From contig JARKOQ010000122.1 in NCBI GenBank assembly GCA_029976005.1, positions 1 through 64,000 on the forward strand: 64,000 nucleotides of DNA, written 5' to 3'. This stretch comes from Aggregatilineales bacterium (GTDB taxonomy: Bacteria > Chloroflexota > Anaerolineae > Aggregatilineales > Ch27). Positions 44,850 to 53,936 of the stretch are shown here, piece by piece. Below the pieces are notes generated by a model, which saw only the letters and a program-made list of their open reading frames with translations, was not told the DNA's origin and did not search any database. The position numbers were made by a program, and so were the translations under genes. How positions within the stretch are numbered: position 1 is the first letter of the stretch; each line of letters begins with the position of its first letter.

Positions 44850-45119
44850 GGCCGCCTTTCCTGGGGCTTGAGCAGGAAATACCGCCGGGGCGCGGACAGC
44901 ACGGATCAGCCTTGCTCGTTCGTGTCGATCCGCGCCCAGTGCGGCGCAGGGTTTTTCCACGGTTTGCCTTTCTCCATGTTTTCCCTGGCGTTTGGGCGGT
45001 TCCCCTCGCTTTTCGTGCCTTCACCCGGCGTGGCTCTTTGCCAGTCGATCGGGTAGACTCGAAGTCGGCACAGTCCGGCGGGGGCGGAAGCGTCCGCCCG
45101 GCAAGCAGGAGGCGAGCAC

Positions 45120-46052
45120 ATGGCGGACACACTCGACATCCGGGAGCGGCCTCAGGCGCGGCGGATCGACATGATCGCCGGTTGGCGGCAGTGGGCGGAC
45201 GCCGGCTCGGTCTCCTCCGCGCTGCCCAAATACCTGATCGAGCGTACCGGCGCGCGGCCGATCGGAACGCTGCGCCCGGACGGCTTCTACCTGTTCCAGA
45301 TTCCCGGCACGCACGACCTGGTGCGGCCGGTGGTGCGCTTCGTCGACGGTTACCCGGAGGCGCTGGACGTCCCCCTCAACGAGCTGTACTACACCGGTGA
45401 CGATGACCACGGCGTGGTGATCTTCCTGGGCGACGAGCCGCACATCGACGTGGAGCGCTACGTCGCTGCCCTGCTGGAAGCGGCCCGGACGCTGGGCGTC
45501 CGGCGGATCGTTGGGCTGGGCGGAGTCTACGGGGAGCTGCCCTACGACAAGGAGCGCATGGTCTCGGCCAACTACAGCCTGCCGGAGATGAAAGAGGAGA
45601 TGGCCGGGCTGGCGGTCGACCTGTCGAATTACCAGGGCGGGGCCAGCATCGGGTCGGTGGTGTGCCGCCGGGCGGGCGAGCAGGGCATGGAGTATGTCGG
45701 CCTGTACGCCTTCGTGCCCAACTACAGCTTCCCCAACCTGAGCGAGACGGGCAATATGATCCGGATCGAAACCGATCATATGGCCTGGCTGGCGGTCATG
45801 CGCCGGATCAACCACATGCTCAGGACGCATTTTGACCTGGACGACCTGACCCGGCGCGGCCAGCACCTGCTGCGCTCGATGGAAGCCAAGATCGCCGAGC
45901 TGGACGAGGAATCGCCTCAGCTTGGCGTGCGGGACTACCTGGCCCGCCTGTCCGAGGCGTTCACGGAAGTTCCCTTCAACCCGTTGGGGGACATCTGGGA
46001 AGAAGAGCTGCGCCGCCTGTTCGACGATCCGGAGCCCGACTCGGAATCCTAG
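45120..46052 (+). CDS. PAC2 family protein
   Basis: MIAGWRQWADAGSVSSALPKYLIERTGARPIGTL...GVRRIVGLGGVYGELPY pattern of PAC2 (proteasome-assembly chaperone-like) proteins. Confidence 0.78.
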   Translation: MADTLDIRERPQARRIDMIAGWRQWADAGSVSSALPKYLIERTGARPIGTLRPDGFYLFQIPGTHDLVRPVVRFVDGYPEALDVPLNELYYTGDDDHGVVIFLGDEPHIDVERYVAALLEAARTLGVRRIVGLGGVYGELPYDKERMVSANYSLPEMKEEMAGLAVDLSNYQGGASIGSVVCRRAGEQGMEYVGLYAFVPNYSFPNLSETGNMIRIETDHMAWLAVMRRINHMLRTHFDLDDLTRRGQHLLRSMEAKIAELDEESPQLGVRDYLARLSEAFTEVPFNPLGDIWEEELRRLFDDPEPDSES

Positions 46053-46127
46053 CCGGGAACGTCGCCTGGAGGCGTGAAAACGTGCCAATCGATCATTGTC
46101 ATTGTGGAGCTATGCTGGAGGATGGTC

Positions 46128-46589
46128 ATGGGTGGTGATTCGCAGGATGGCGGCGTGCCGTTGGGTGAGGCGCTGGTCGAAGTGGTCAAGCAGCTCAAGG
46201 ATCAGCCGCTGCTGCTGTTTGGCCTGGGGATAGGAATTATCCTGTTGGGGGCGGGCGCGCTGGCGCTGGAGAATCTGCGTGTCGTGGCGGTGGTACTGCT
46301 GGTGATTCTCGTCGTGAGCATGGTGGGCTGGTTGATCGTCGAAGCGCAAAAAGTCCGCCGCGGCCAGGAGGAGCAGGCCTTCCGGTTGGCCAGCCAGCCG
46401 AAGTTCAAGGGGGGCGACGTGAACGTTCAGCTTGAGCACCTGGCCGATACCGAGGTCAGCGGCGGCAAGGCGCGCGTGGTCGGCTCCGGCAGCGCACAGG
46501 GCGGCAATGTGAATATATCGGCCGCGCGCGGCATCCAGGGCGGTAAGATCAGCGGCGGCGATATCGAAGCCGGCCCGTCGTTGGATTGA
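46128..46589 (+). CDS. small two-TM membrane protein with Gly-rich repeat tail
   Basis: ATG 46128 with ggagg RBS; TM segments LLLFGLGIGIILLGAGALAL and VVAVVLLVILVVSMVGWLIV; tail KGGDVNVQLEHL..QGGNVNISAARG..GGKISGGDI. ORF track start 46074. Confidence 0.65.
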   Translation: MGGDSQDGGVPLGEALVEVVKQLKDQPLLLFGLGIGIILLGAGALALENLRVVAVVLLVILVVSMVGWLIVEAQKVRRGQEEQAFRLASQPKFKGGDVNVQLEHLADTEVSGGKARVVGSGSAQGGNVNISAARGIQGGKISGGDIEAGPSLD

Positions 46590-46629
46590 CGCTGCAAAGG
46601 GGCCGTGAAATCGGAGACCGGGTTACCGG

Positions 46630-46660
46630 AAGCCGGAGGGTATCATCCCCGCCGGCTTTT
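46630..46660 (+). terminator. possible terminator/attenuator upstream of STAND gene
   Basis: aagccgg ... ccggctt followed by tt. Confidence 0.5.
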
Positions 46661-46783
46661 GTTGGTGGCCGGCCGTGGCCGGACAGGCATACCCCAGGCA
46701 AGCAACCGCCGGACCGCCCGCGACAGCGCGCCGGTGTTGTCGTGGCGGACGGATGAAAACCATAAGCTCAGGAGACTCAATCC

Positions 46784-49402
46784 ATGCCATTCACCGATCT
46801 GGAGCCTCAAGCGGTCACTTCCTATTTCGTCGGGCGACAGTCGTTCATCCAGCAGTTTTACGCTCACCTGAACGCAGGCAAGCGCGTCTTTCTGATCGAT
46901 ACCGTGGCGACCTATGGCAGTGGCAAGAGCACGCTGCTGGCCTGGTTGTACTGGGACGTCAAGAAGCAGCGCCAGTGGACGCCGATCTGGCTGCCGTTGA
47001 ATGAGTTCTCGCTGTCGCATACCAACGTTGGCATCGAGGATGCGGAGTCCCTGCCGGCGCTGATCGAGAACCTGTTCAGTTACCGCGACCTGCTGACTCG
47101 CCTGGCGGCCAGCCTGGGCTCGAAGGCGTTCGCCGGAATCGAGGCCGACTTGCAGCGCATCCTGCGCGAGCAGTTCAGCGAGGCGCTGCGGCCCGCCGTC
47201 AGTGACGTGCACGGCGGGGAGGTGCGCATCGAAGCCAGCCGCGAGGCCCTGCTGGACCTGACCCGCAATCAGATCAAAGCCGGAGACGTGATCGTCAATA
47301 TCGCCGTCAGCGAGGCGCTGCTGGCGACCACGATCGAGCTGGCCCAGCAAAGCCTGACCCAGGAATTCCTGCGCCGTTTTCGGCAGCAGGTGGGCCGCCA
47401 GCGCTTCATTGTGTTCGCGGACGATTTTTGCTGGATCATCGGCAGCCAGATCGGCAAATGGTTTCTGCGCGGCCTGGTGCGCGGCCTGGAAAATACGGTG
47501 GTGGTTCTGTTGCGCACCGATACGGGCGACGCATTGACGGCCGGGGCCGCGGACGAGGAACTCGTCAATCTGCCTCTGGAACCCTTCAGTTTCGCGGAAG
47601 TGGCCGAGTACCTGCGCAAGCGCCTGGGCGCCTCGCCCCTGCTGCACGATCTGGCCGAAGTCGTGTATGGATTCAGCCACGGCCATCCGCTGATGACGAG
47701 CATGATGGTCGATCTCATCCGGGTCGATCGTCTGGTGGACAAAGAGGACATCCAGCGGATCAAAGCCCTGCCCATTCTCTCCGAGGGCGACGACGGCACC
47801 GATCAGCTTCGCCATAAGGCCGACCAGCTCATCCAGAGCATCCTGGCGGAAGTGCATCGCAAGGACCCGCCGCTGGAGGAGGTTTTCGTCCTGTGCGGGG
47901 TGATGCGCCGGTTCGACCGGGACATGGTGGCACACGTCCTGGGCGGCTTGCGCGGCCTGGACAGGCCTGCCACCCATGTTGGCCCGCTGATCGCCCGCCT
48001 GAGCAAGTATTCGTTTGTGGAAGCCCAGCCTGCGCGCGATGATTCGGGCCGTGTCGAGTACAGCTTCCACTTTTTCATCCAGGAACGCATGGAAGACTAT
48101 CTGCGCGCGCACGATCCCGATCTGCTGCGGCGTATCCATACCCTGGCGGCCGAGTACTACAAGGGATTGCTTTTCGATTACGGCGGGGAGCAGACCAGCG
48201 GGGCCGATGCCTTCGTCGGACTGTACCGTGTCGAGGATGAATTCTGGCAGGATCAGACGACCGAGTGGTTGTATCATCTGACCCGGCTGAGCCAGTTGGA
48301 GGCGACCGGCCCGCGTTTGGGCAGCCGGTTCAGCCGGGTTTTCCTGTCTTTTACCCGCACGTTTCTGGAAGCCTTCAACTGGTGGGGGTGGTACCTCAAG
48401 TTCCCGTTCTGCGATCAACTGCTGTACGAATGGGGCCGGATGCACCCGGAGCAGGCCGGCGGCCAATCCAGGGGGCGCGCCCTGCTCGACATCCTGGACA
48501 AGTTCTACCGCGCCTATCCGGAGGGTCTGTTCAAGCGCGGGCGCGGCGACTGGAAGCAGGTGCGCGAGGCAATGTACAGCCTGGCGTACTTCCTGGAGAT
48601 CGACGGCGAAGACCCGCTGGAGGAACTGCCCGCCGACGACCACGACGCCCGTTTTGTCCGGGCGCTGATCGAGTGGTTCCTGGCCCAGGCCGCTTTTCTG
48701 GAGCCTCACATGGATACAACCCTGGCCGAGGAATCCTACCAGCTGGCGAGCCAGTTGTTCGAAAGCATCGGGGATGATTGGAACCTCGCCTGGACGTACA
48801 GCTACCTGGCCGATGTCCACGTGGCCGCCGGTCAGTTTGACGCCGCTGCCGCCCGCGTGCACGAATCACTGGAGCTGGCCCAGAAGGGCAAGCGCTCCAG
48901 CCAGCAGGATCACGAGCTGATCAGCCAGAACTATCGCGTGCTGGGGGATGCCTTCTGGGCACAGGGCGATCTCAACCAGGCATTCCGGGAATATGCCCGC
49001 GCGGTGTATCACATGTACCTCTGCCTGGCGATCCCCGAAGCGGCCGACCTGTACACCCTCAATCTGTACCGGGATACCCGTTTCCATGTCTTGGGCCGGA
49101 TTCAGACGCTGGCGCGGCAGGCCCGCCGGGCCGAAGCCCTGGCCGCGGCCACGTATTTGCGCGAGTTCTGGAACGTCTATTGGGACAAGATCGGCGCGGC
49201 GACGCCCGATCTGGCTGCCCGGTTGGCCGGAGACCTTGTGGATGAGGCGGTCGTGCACCTCCTGGACGCCGACCTGTTCCCGGCCGAGCCTGCCGAGGAC
49301 CAGTTGGGGCATTCCAGCGACTACACCGATAACGTGATCGAGCTTGCCAGCCGCATGGCCCGGCAGGTGAAATCGGCTTCACCCGCTCCGATTCTCTCTT
49401 GA
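46784..49402 (+). CDS. STAND-like P-loop ATPase with C-terminal TPR-like helices
   Basis: VGRQSFIQQFYAHLNAGKRVFLIDTVATYGSGKSTLLAWLYWD (Walker A); RFIVFADDFCW (Walker B); FSHGHPLMTSMMVDLI; C-term AWTYSYLADVHVAAGQFDAAAARVHESLELAQ; RBS aggaga. Confidence 0.8.
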   Translation: MPFTDLEPQAVTSYFVGRQSFIQQFYAHLNAGKRVFLIDTVATYGSGKSTLLAWLYWDVKKQRQWTPIWLPLNEFSLSHTNVGIEDAESLPALIENLFSYRDLLTRLAASLGSKAFAGIEADLQRILREQFSEALRPAVSDVHGGEVRIEASREALLDLTRNQIKAGDVIVNIAVSEALLATTIELAQQSLTQEFLRRFRQQVGRQRFIVFADDFCWIIGSQIGKWFLRGLVRGLENTVVVLLRTDTGDALTAGAADEELVNLPLEPFSFAEVAEYLRKRLGASPLLHDLAEVVYGFSHGHPLMTSMMVDLIRVDRLVDKEDIQRIKALPILSEGDDGTDQLRHKADQLIQSILAEVHRKDPPLEEVFVLCGVMRRFDRDMVAHVLGGLRGLDRPATHVGPLIARLSKYSFVEAQPARDDSGRVEYSFHFFIQERMEDYLRAHDPDLLRRIHTLAAEYYKGLLFDYGGEQTSGADAFVGLYRVEDEFWQDQTTEWLYHLTRLSQLEATGPRLGSRFSRVFLSFTRTFLEAFNWWGWYLKFPFCDQLLYEWGRMHPEQAGGQSRGRALLDILDKFYRAYPEGLFKRGRGDWKQVREAMYSLAYFLEIDGEDPLEELPADDHDARFVRALIEWFLAQAAFLEPHMDTTLAEESYQLASQLFESIGDDWNLAWTYSYLADVHVAAGQFDAAAARVHESLELAQKGKRSSQQDHELISQNYRVLGDAFWAQGDLNQAFREYARAVYHMYLCLAIPEAADLYTLNLYRDTRFHVLGRIQTLARQARRAEALAAATYLREFWNVYWDKIGAATPDLAARLAGDLVDEAVVHLLDADLFPAEPAEDQLGHSSDYTDNVIELASRMARQVKSASPAPILS

Positions 49403-49421
49403 TGGAAAGGAAATTCGCCTC

Positions 49422-49862
49422 ATGTCTGTCATCGTGCGACCCATGACGGTCGATGATTTCGTCCAGGTCTACAAGCTCGGCCTGGAATGCTATCACGTGG
49501 AAGACAAGCCGTACAACTACTGGTCGCTCGGTGAAGTGGCCCATCACCTTCAACACGAGAGCGCGCTGTGTTACGTCGCCGACGACGGCGGCAGGGTGGT
49601 CGGATTCGCGCTGGGGGCCGAGTCCTTCGAAATCCTGGAGAACACCGGACATCTGGAATGGGTTGCCATCGCGCCGGACTACCGCCGGTCCGGGTTGGCG
49701 CTGAAGCTGATCGAAACCCTGGTTGGCATCTTCGAGCAGATGGGCAAGGTCCAGGTCGTGACCGATATCTCCAGTGAGAATCCCGCCTCGCGTGGGATGG
49801 CGCGCAAGGCCGGCTTCCGGGAAGGAATCTCGGTCACGTTTTTCGTCCGTGATTTGAAGTAG
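49422..49862 (+). CDS. GNAT family N-acetyltransferase
   Basis: [43 protein letters not shown]. Confidence 0.88.
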   Translation: MSVIVRPMTVDDFVQVYKLGLECYHVEDKPYNYWSLGEVAHHLQHESALCYVADDGGRVVGFALGAESFEILENTGHLEWVAIAPDYRRSGLALKLIETLVGIFEQMGKVQVVTDISSENPASRGMARKAGFREGISVTFFVRDLK

Positions 49863-49897
49863 CCGCGAGGCGTTCTCGCGTTTCAGTGGAGGGATCA

Positions 49898-50872
49898 TTG
49901 AGCAAGCCAAGCGTGTTCGTGACGCGGATCATCCCCGACCGGGGACTGGCGATGCTGCGCGAGCGCTGCGACGTCCGGGTGTGGGAGGACGAGCTGCCGA
50001 CTCCGGCGGACGTGCTGCGGCGCGAGGTGGCGGGCGTGGATGGGCTGGTCTGCCTGCTCTCCGACCGGATCGACGCCGCCCTGATCGAGGCCGCCCCCAA
50101 CCTGAAGGTGATCAGCCAGTACGCGGTCGGCTTCGACAACATCGACGTCAAAGCCGCGACCGCCCGCCGCATCCCGGTGGGCAACACCCCCGGCGTGCTG
50201 ACCGAGACCACGGCCGACCTGGCCTTCGCCCTGCTCATGGCGGCGGCGCGCCGCCTGCCGGAGGGCGAGCGCTACGTCCACGCCGGGAAGTGGAAGACCT
50301 GGGGGCCGATGCTGCTGATGGGCCAGGACATCCACGGCGCGACCCTGGGCATCCTGGGCCTGGGGCGGATCGGGCAGGCGATGGCCCGCCGGGCGCGCGG
50401 CTTCAACATGCGCGTGATCTATGCCCATTCGCGCGACGTGCCGGAAGCGGCCAGCCTGGGGGCGGAGCGAGTCTCGCTCGACGAGCTGTTGGCCCGGTCG
50501 GATTTCATCAGCCTGCACACGCCGCTTACCCCGGCCACCCACCACCTGATCGACGCCGCCGCCTTCGGCAAGATGAAGCCGACCGCGATCCTGATCAACA
50601 CGGCGCGCGGGGGCGTGGTCGACCCGGACGCGCTTTACCAGGCCCTGGCCGGCGGCCGGATCGCCGGGGCGGCCCTCGACGTGACCGAGCCGGAGCCGCT
50701 GCCCGCCGATCACCCCCTGCTGACCCTGGATAACTGCCTGGTTGTGCCCCACGTGGGCAGCTCCAGCACGGCCACGCGCGGCCAGATGGCGGTCATGACC
50801 GCCGAAAACCTGCTGGCCGGGCTGCGCGGGGAACGCCTGCCGCACTGCGTCAACCCGGAAGTCTACGCCTAG
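49898..50872 (+). CDS. D-2-hydroxyacid dehydrogenase (glyoxylate/hydroxypyruvate reductase type)
   Basis: [69 protein letters not shown]; probable TTG start. Confidence 0.94.
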   Translation: MSKPSVFVTRIIPDRGLAMLRERCDVRVWEDELPTPADVLRREVAGVDGLVCLLSDRIDAALIEAAPNLKVISQYAVGFDNIDVKAATARRIPVGNTPGVLTETTADLAFALLMAAARRLPEGERYVHAGKWKTWGPMLLMGQDIHGATLGILGLGRIGQAMARRARGFNMRVIYAHSRDVPEAASLGAERVSLDELLARSDFISLHTPLTPATHHLIDAAAFGKMKPTAILINTARGGVVDPDALYQALAGGRIAGAALDVTEPEPLPADHPLLTLDNCLVVPHVGSSSTATRGQMAVMTAENLLAGLRGERLPHCVNPEVYA

Positions 50873-50900
50873 CGCCGGGCATTGCGGTGGAGAACGAAAA

Positions 50901-50928
50901 CGGCCGGAGGATGTGATTCCTCCGGCCG
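50901..50928 (-). terminator. terminator between convergent genes
   Basis: cggccggagga ... tcctccggccg, on the minus strand followed by ttttc. Confidence 0.65.
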
Positions 50929-51077
50929 CGCTTCAAGTGACCCATCGCGAAACATTAGGCGTTTCCGTGTTGGCCTCACCTCCCTGACAGCGAGAGGTGA
51001 GGGTGAGCGCACACATTTCCACCGGATGTTTCAGACAGACCACCTGATACTACAATATCACGCTCCGTGCCACAAAA

Positions 51078-52733
51078 CTAGTCGAGCGCGACCTTGCCGC
51101 ACAGGTGGACGCGCACGCCCATCGCGTCGAACATGGCTGCCTTGGCCGCCAGAGCCTTGTCGGCGACGTCGGCCGAGGGGGCGTAGACCACCTGGATGTG
51201 GTTGGCCTTGTGGCGGGCCATGAACTGGTCGCGGCTGACTCCGTATAGCACGGCGCTCATCAGCGGCCAGGCCGGGGTGGTCGCCTGCCAGCGGCGCTGC
51301 GTCTCGGCTTCCGGCAGGGTGACGGCCGCGCCGCGCCCCAGGTCGACGTGCAGCCCGCCGTTCATGACGTACACCCGGCTCCAGACAAGCTCGCCCGGCT
51401 TGCTGACGCCCTTGAGCGTGCCGCCGCCGAAGGGGAAGTACATCGGCGGCTGGCGCTCGCTGGAGGCCTCGGCGTAGCCCCTGGCGAAGTGCGAGGCGGG
51501 CACCGCGCCGGAGATCAGGAAGACCCACACGAAATCATCCAGGCCATCGCCTTTGAAATGTTCGCCCCAGCGCACGTCGTGCAGGGTGGTGGAGGGATCG
51601 AGGCCCATCGCCGTCCAGACCCGGTTGGTCACCAGGGCGTCCAGGGCCGCGCCCTCGTCCACCTCGTTGAAGTGAGGCAGCGCCTTGCCGGCATACAATT
51701 CCTCGCCCGTCTTCGCGTGGTAGACCGGCGGCCGGTCGGGATTGTTGAGCAGACCCTCGACCAGGTCCGAAGCCGGGGCCATGTCCTTGAGGCCCTGCTG
51801 GTACTGGATGCCGATCGCCGCGCAGCCGAAGTCGTGGGCGATCCGCACCGCGGCGATGTACATCTTGCACTGGCCCAGGATTTGCGCGTCGGTCAGGTCC
51901 GTGGCTTCGTTCGGGCCGGTGACGAAGGTCATGCCGCGCGCGTCCAGCCAGGCGCGGACGGCCTGGGCCTCGGCGTCCGTCACCGTGCGCATGGCGGCGA
52001 CCAGGGCCGACTGGCTCAGGCGCTCCTTGTAGACTCCGGCCGGGTTGAGCAGCTCGTCCTCGAGGATGCCGTTGTACATGCCCATGCAGCCCTCGTCGAA
52101 GACGCCCAGGATGGCCTTGTCGTGCTTGAGCTGGGCGGCCAGGGTGCGGCCCAGGACGGCTTCCGGGGCGGGCAGGCGGGCCGGGGTGAGGTCGCGCACG
52201 TGGCTGGTATCGTGGGTGATCGTGCCTTCGCGCAGCCACTGGCGGATGCCGTTTTGGAAGAAGGCGTCGGTGAAGTCCTCGCTCCAGATCGTGCTGTATT
52301 TGACACCCATCTTGGTCAGGCAGCCGTTGAGGTTGAGCATGCCCACCAGACCGGGCCACTGGCCGGCCCAGTTGGCGACGGTCAGGATCGGGCCGCGATG
52401 GGCGCGCAGCCCGGCCAGCACGTGGTGGCTGTACTGCCACACGGCTTCGGCCACGATCAGCCGGGCGTCGGGGTGGATGTTCTTGAAGATGTCCATGCCC
52501 ATCCGCTGGCTGGAGATGAAGCCGTGCTGCTCGACCGGGTCGTAGGGATGGCCGCGCCGGACGGTGATCCCCTCGCGGGCGAAGGCGGCCACGACAGCCT
52601 TTTCCATCGCTTCCTGGGCTGCCCAACATTCCTGGTTGGCGGACAGGCGCAGGTCGCCGCTGGCGACCAGGATGGCCTCGTTGGCGGGGACGGGCGCCGG
52701 CTTGACCACTTCGGGCACTGGATAAACGTTCAT
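51078..52733 (-). CDS. L-fucose/L-arabinose isomerase-like protein
   Basis: VFDEGCMGMYNGILEDELLN; C-terminal RHKANHIQVVYAP conserved in FucI family; 551 aa. Confidence 0.87.
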   Translation of the reverse strand: MNVYPVPEVVKPAPVPANEAILVASGDLRLSANQECWAAQEAMEKAVVAAFAREGITVRRGHPYDPVEQHGFISSQRMGMDIFKNIHPDARLIVAEAVWQYSHHVLAGLRAHRGPILTVANWAGQWPGLVGMLNLNGCLTKMGVKYSTIWSEDFTDAFFQNGIRQWLREGTITHDTSHVRDLTPARLPAPEAVLGRTLAAQLKHDKAILGVFDEGCMGMYNGILEDELLNPAGVYKERLSQSALVAAMRTVTDAEAQAVRAWLDARGMTFVTGPNEATDLTDAQILGQCKMYIAAVRIAHDFGCAAIGIQYQQGLKDMAPASDLVEGLLNNPDRPPVYHAKTGEELYAGKALPHFNEVDEGAALDALVTNRVWTAMGLDPSTTLHDVRWGEHFKGDGLDDFVWVFLISGAVPASHFARGYAEASSERQPPMYFPFGGGTLKGVSKPGELVWSRVYVMNGGLHVDLGRGAAVTLPEAETQRRWQATTPAWPLMSAVLYGVSRDQFMARHKANHIQVVYAPSADVADKALAAKAAMFDAMGVRVHLCGKVALD

Positions 52734-53758
52734 CTGCGATCCTCTCTATCTATGGACAAGGGCCTCTGGCTGGACTGGCGAACGCGCAGGCGAGTCTTCA
52801 GCTCGACCTTCTGGAACGGGCGGGATGCGTCCTGGATGCGTTTCATCAGCAGCTCGGCGGCCGTCTGACCCAATTCATAGACCGGCTGTTCGACCACGGT
52901 CAGCGGCGGGTCGATCAGCGCCGCCCAATCGAGGTTGTCGAAGGCCCCCAGCGCGACATCCTCCGGGATGCGCCATCCCCGTTCGCGGATGGCGTTCAGC
53001 GCGCCGAGGGCCAGCAGGTTGTTGCCGCAAAAGAGGGCGGTGGGCCGTTCGGGCAGGTCCAACAGCTCCCCGGCCAGCCGGTCGCCGACCGCCTTGCGCG
53101 GCTGCCCGGTCCGGATCAGGGCCGGATCGACCGGCAGACCGTGGGCCTTGAGGGCCTGGACATATCCTTCGCGCCGCTGGCTGCCGGTGGTCACGACCCT
53201 GGGAGCCAGGATCGCCCCGATCCGGGTGTGGCCCGCGCCGATCAGGTGGCTGACAGCCTGGAACGCGCCCTCGACGTTATCGACCAGCACCGTATCCACC
53301 TGGAGATCGCGCATCTGGCGGTCGACGGCGACCACCGGCACGCCGGCCTCCAGCAGTAGCCGGGCGGGACTGCCGGTTTCGCGGGTGGGCGTGATCAGCA
53401 CGCCGGAGACCTGCTCGGCCTGCATCAGCTCGATGTACAGGCGTTCCTTGTGGATGTCCTCGTCCGAGTTGCACAGGATGACGGCGTACCCGGCCTGCTG
53501 GGCAACGTCCTCCACCGCGCGGACCAGGGCGGTGAAGAAGGGGTTCTGGATGTCGGAGATGATCAGGCCGATCAGGCGCGTCCGTTTGACGCGCAGGCTG
53601 CGGGCCACCCGGCTGGGGCGGTAGCCCAGGGCCTGGATTGCTTCCTGCACGCGCTGGCGGATTTCAGGCCGGACGTGAGGCTTGTCCGTCAGGACGCGCG
53701 AGACGGTCGCATTGGAGACCCCCGCAAGACGTGCCACATCCTTGATCGTGACCGGCAT
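52730..53758 (-). CDS. LacI family transcriptional regulator
   Basis: MPVTIKDVARLAGVSNATVSRVLTDKPHVRPEIRQRVQEAIQALGYRPSRVARSLR. Confidence 0.97.
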   Translation of the reverse strand: MPVTIKDVARLAGVSNATVSRVLTDKPHVRPEIRQRVQEAIQALGYRPSRVARSLRVKRTRLIGLIISDIQNPFFTALVRAVEDVAQQAGYAVILCNSDEDIHKERLYIELMQAEQVSGVLITPTRETGSPARLLLEAGVPVVAVDRQMRDLQVDTVLVDNVEGAFQAVSHLIGAGHTRIGAILAPRVVTTGSQRREGYVQALKAHGLPVDPALIRTGQPRKAVGDRLAGELLDLPERPTALFCGNNLLALGALNAIRERGWRIPEDVALGAFDNLDWAALIDPPLTVVEQPVYELGQTAAELLMKRIQDASRPFQKVELKTRLRVRQSSQRPLSIDREDRR

Positions 53759-53770
53759 AGCTGCATCTGT

Positions 53771-53788
53771 CCTGCAAACGATTACAGG
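53771..53788. promoter_or_regulatory. candidate LacI-family operator (imperfect)
   Basis: cctgcaaac|gattacagg, 7 of 9 symmetric, just upstream of lacI-like start. Confidence 0.6.
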
Positions 53789-53868
53789 TGCTATAGACCA
53801 GAACCCGCCTCGCGTTCGAAAAATAACGCGCTATTTGCCAGGCCGCGAGCCGGGAAAACGAGCCAGAT

Positions 53869-53886
53869 GTTGTAATCGATTACAAC
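53869..53886. promoter_or_regulatory. candidate LacI-family operator (perfect palindrome)
   Basis: gttgtaatc|gattacaac. Confidence 0.7.
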
Positions 53887-53936
53887 TCCAATAAAGCACC
53901 GAATGGCCGGTCTGTCAATAGGCTCGCCGGCGCGGA

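Noticed and set aside
46643-48862. 739-aa minus-strand ORF
   Set aside because: Antisense to the STAND-like gene, which has P-loop, Walker B and RBS.
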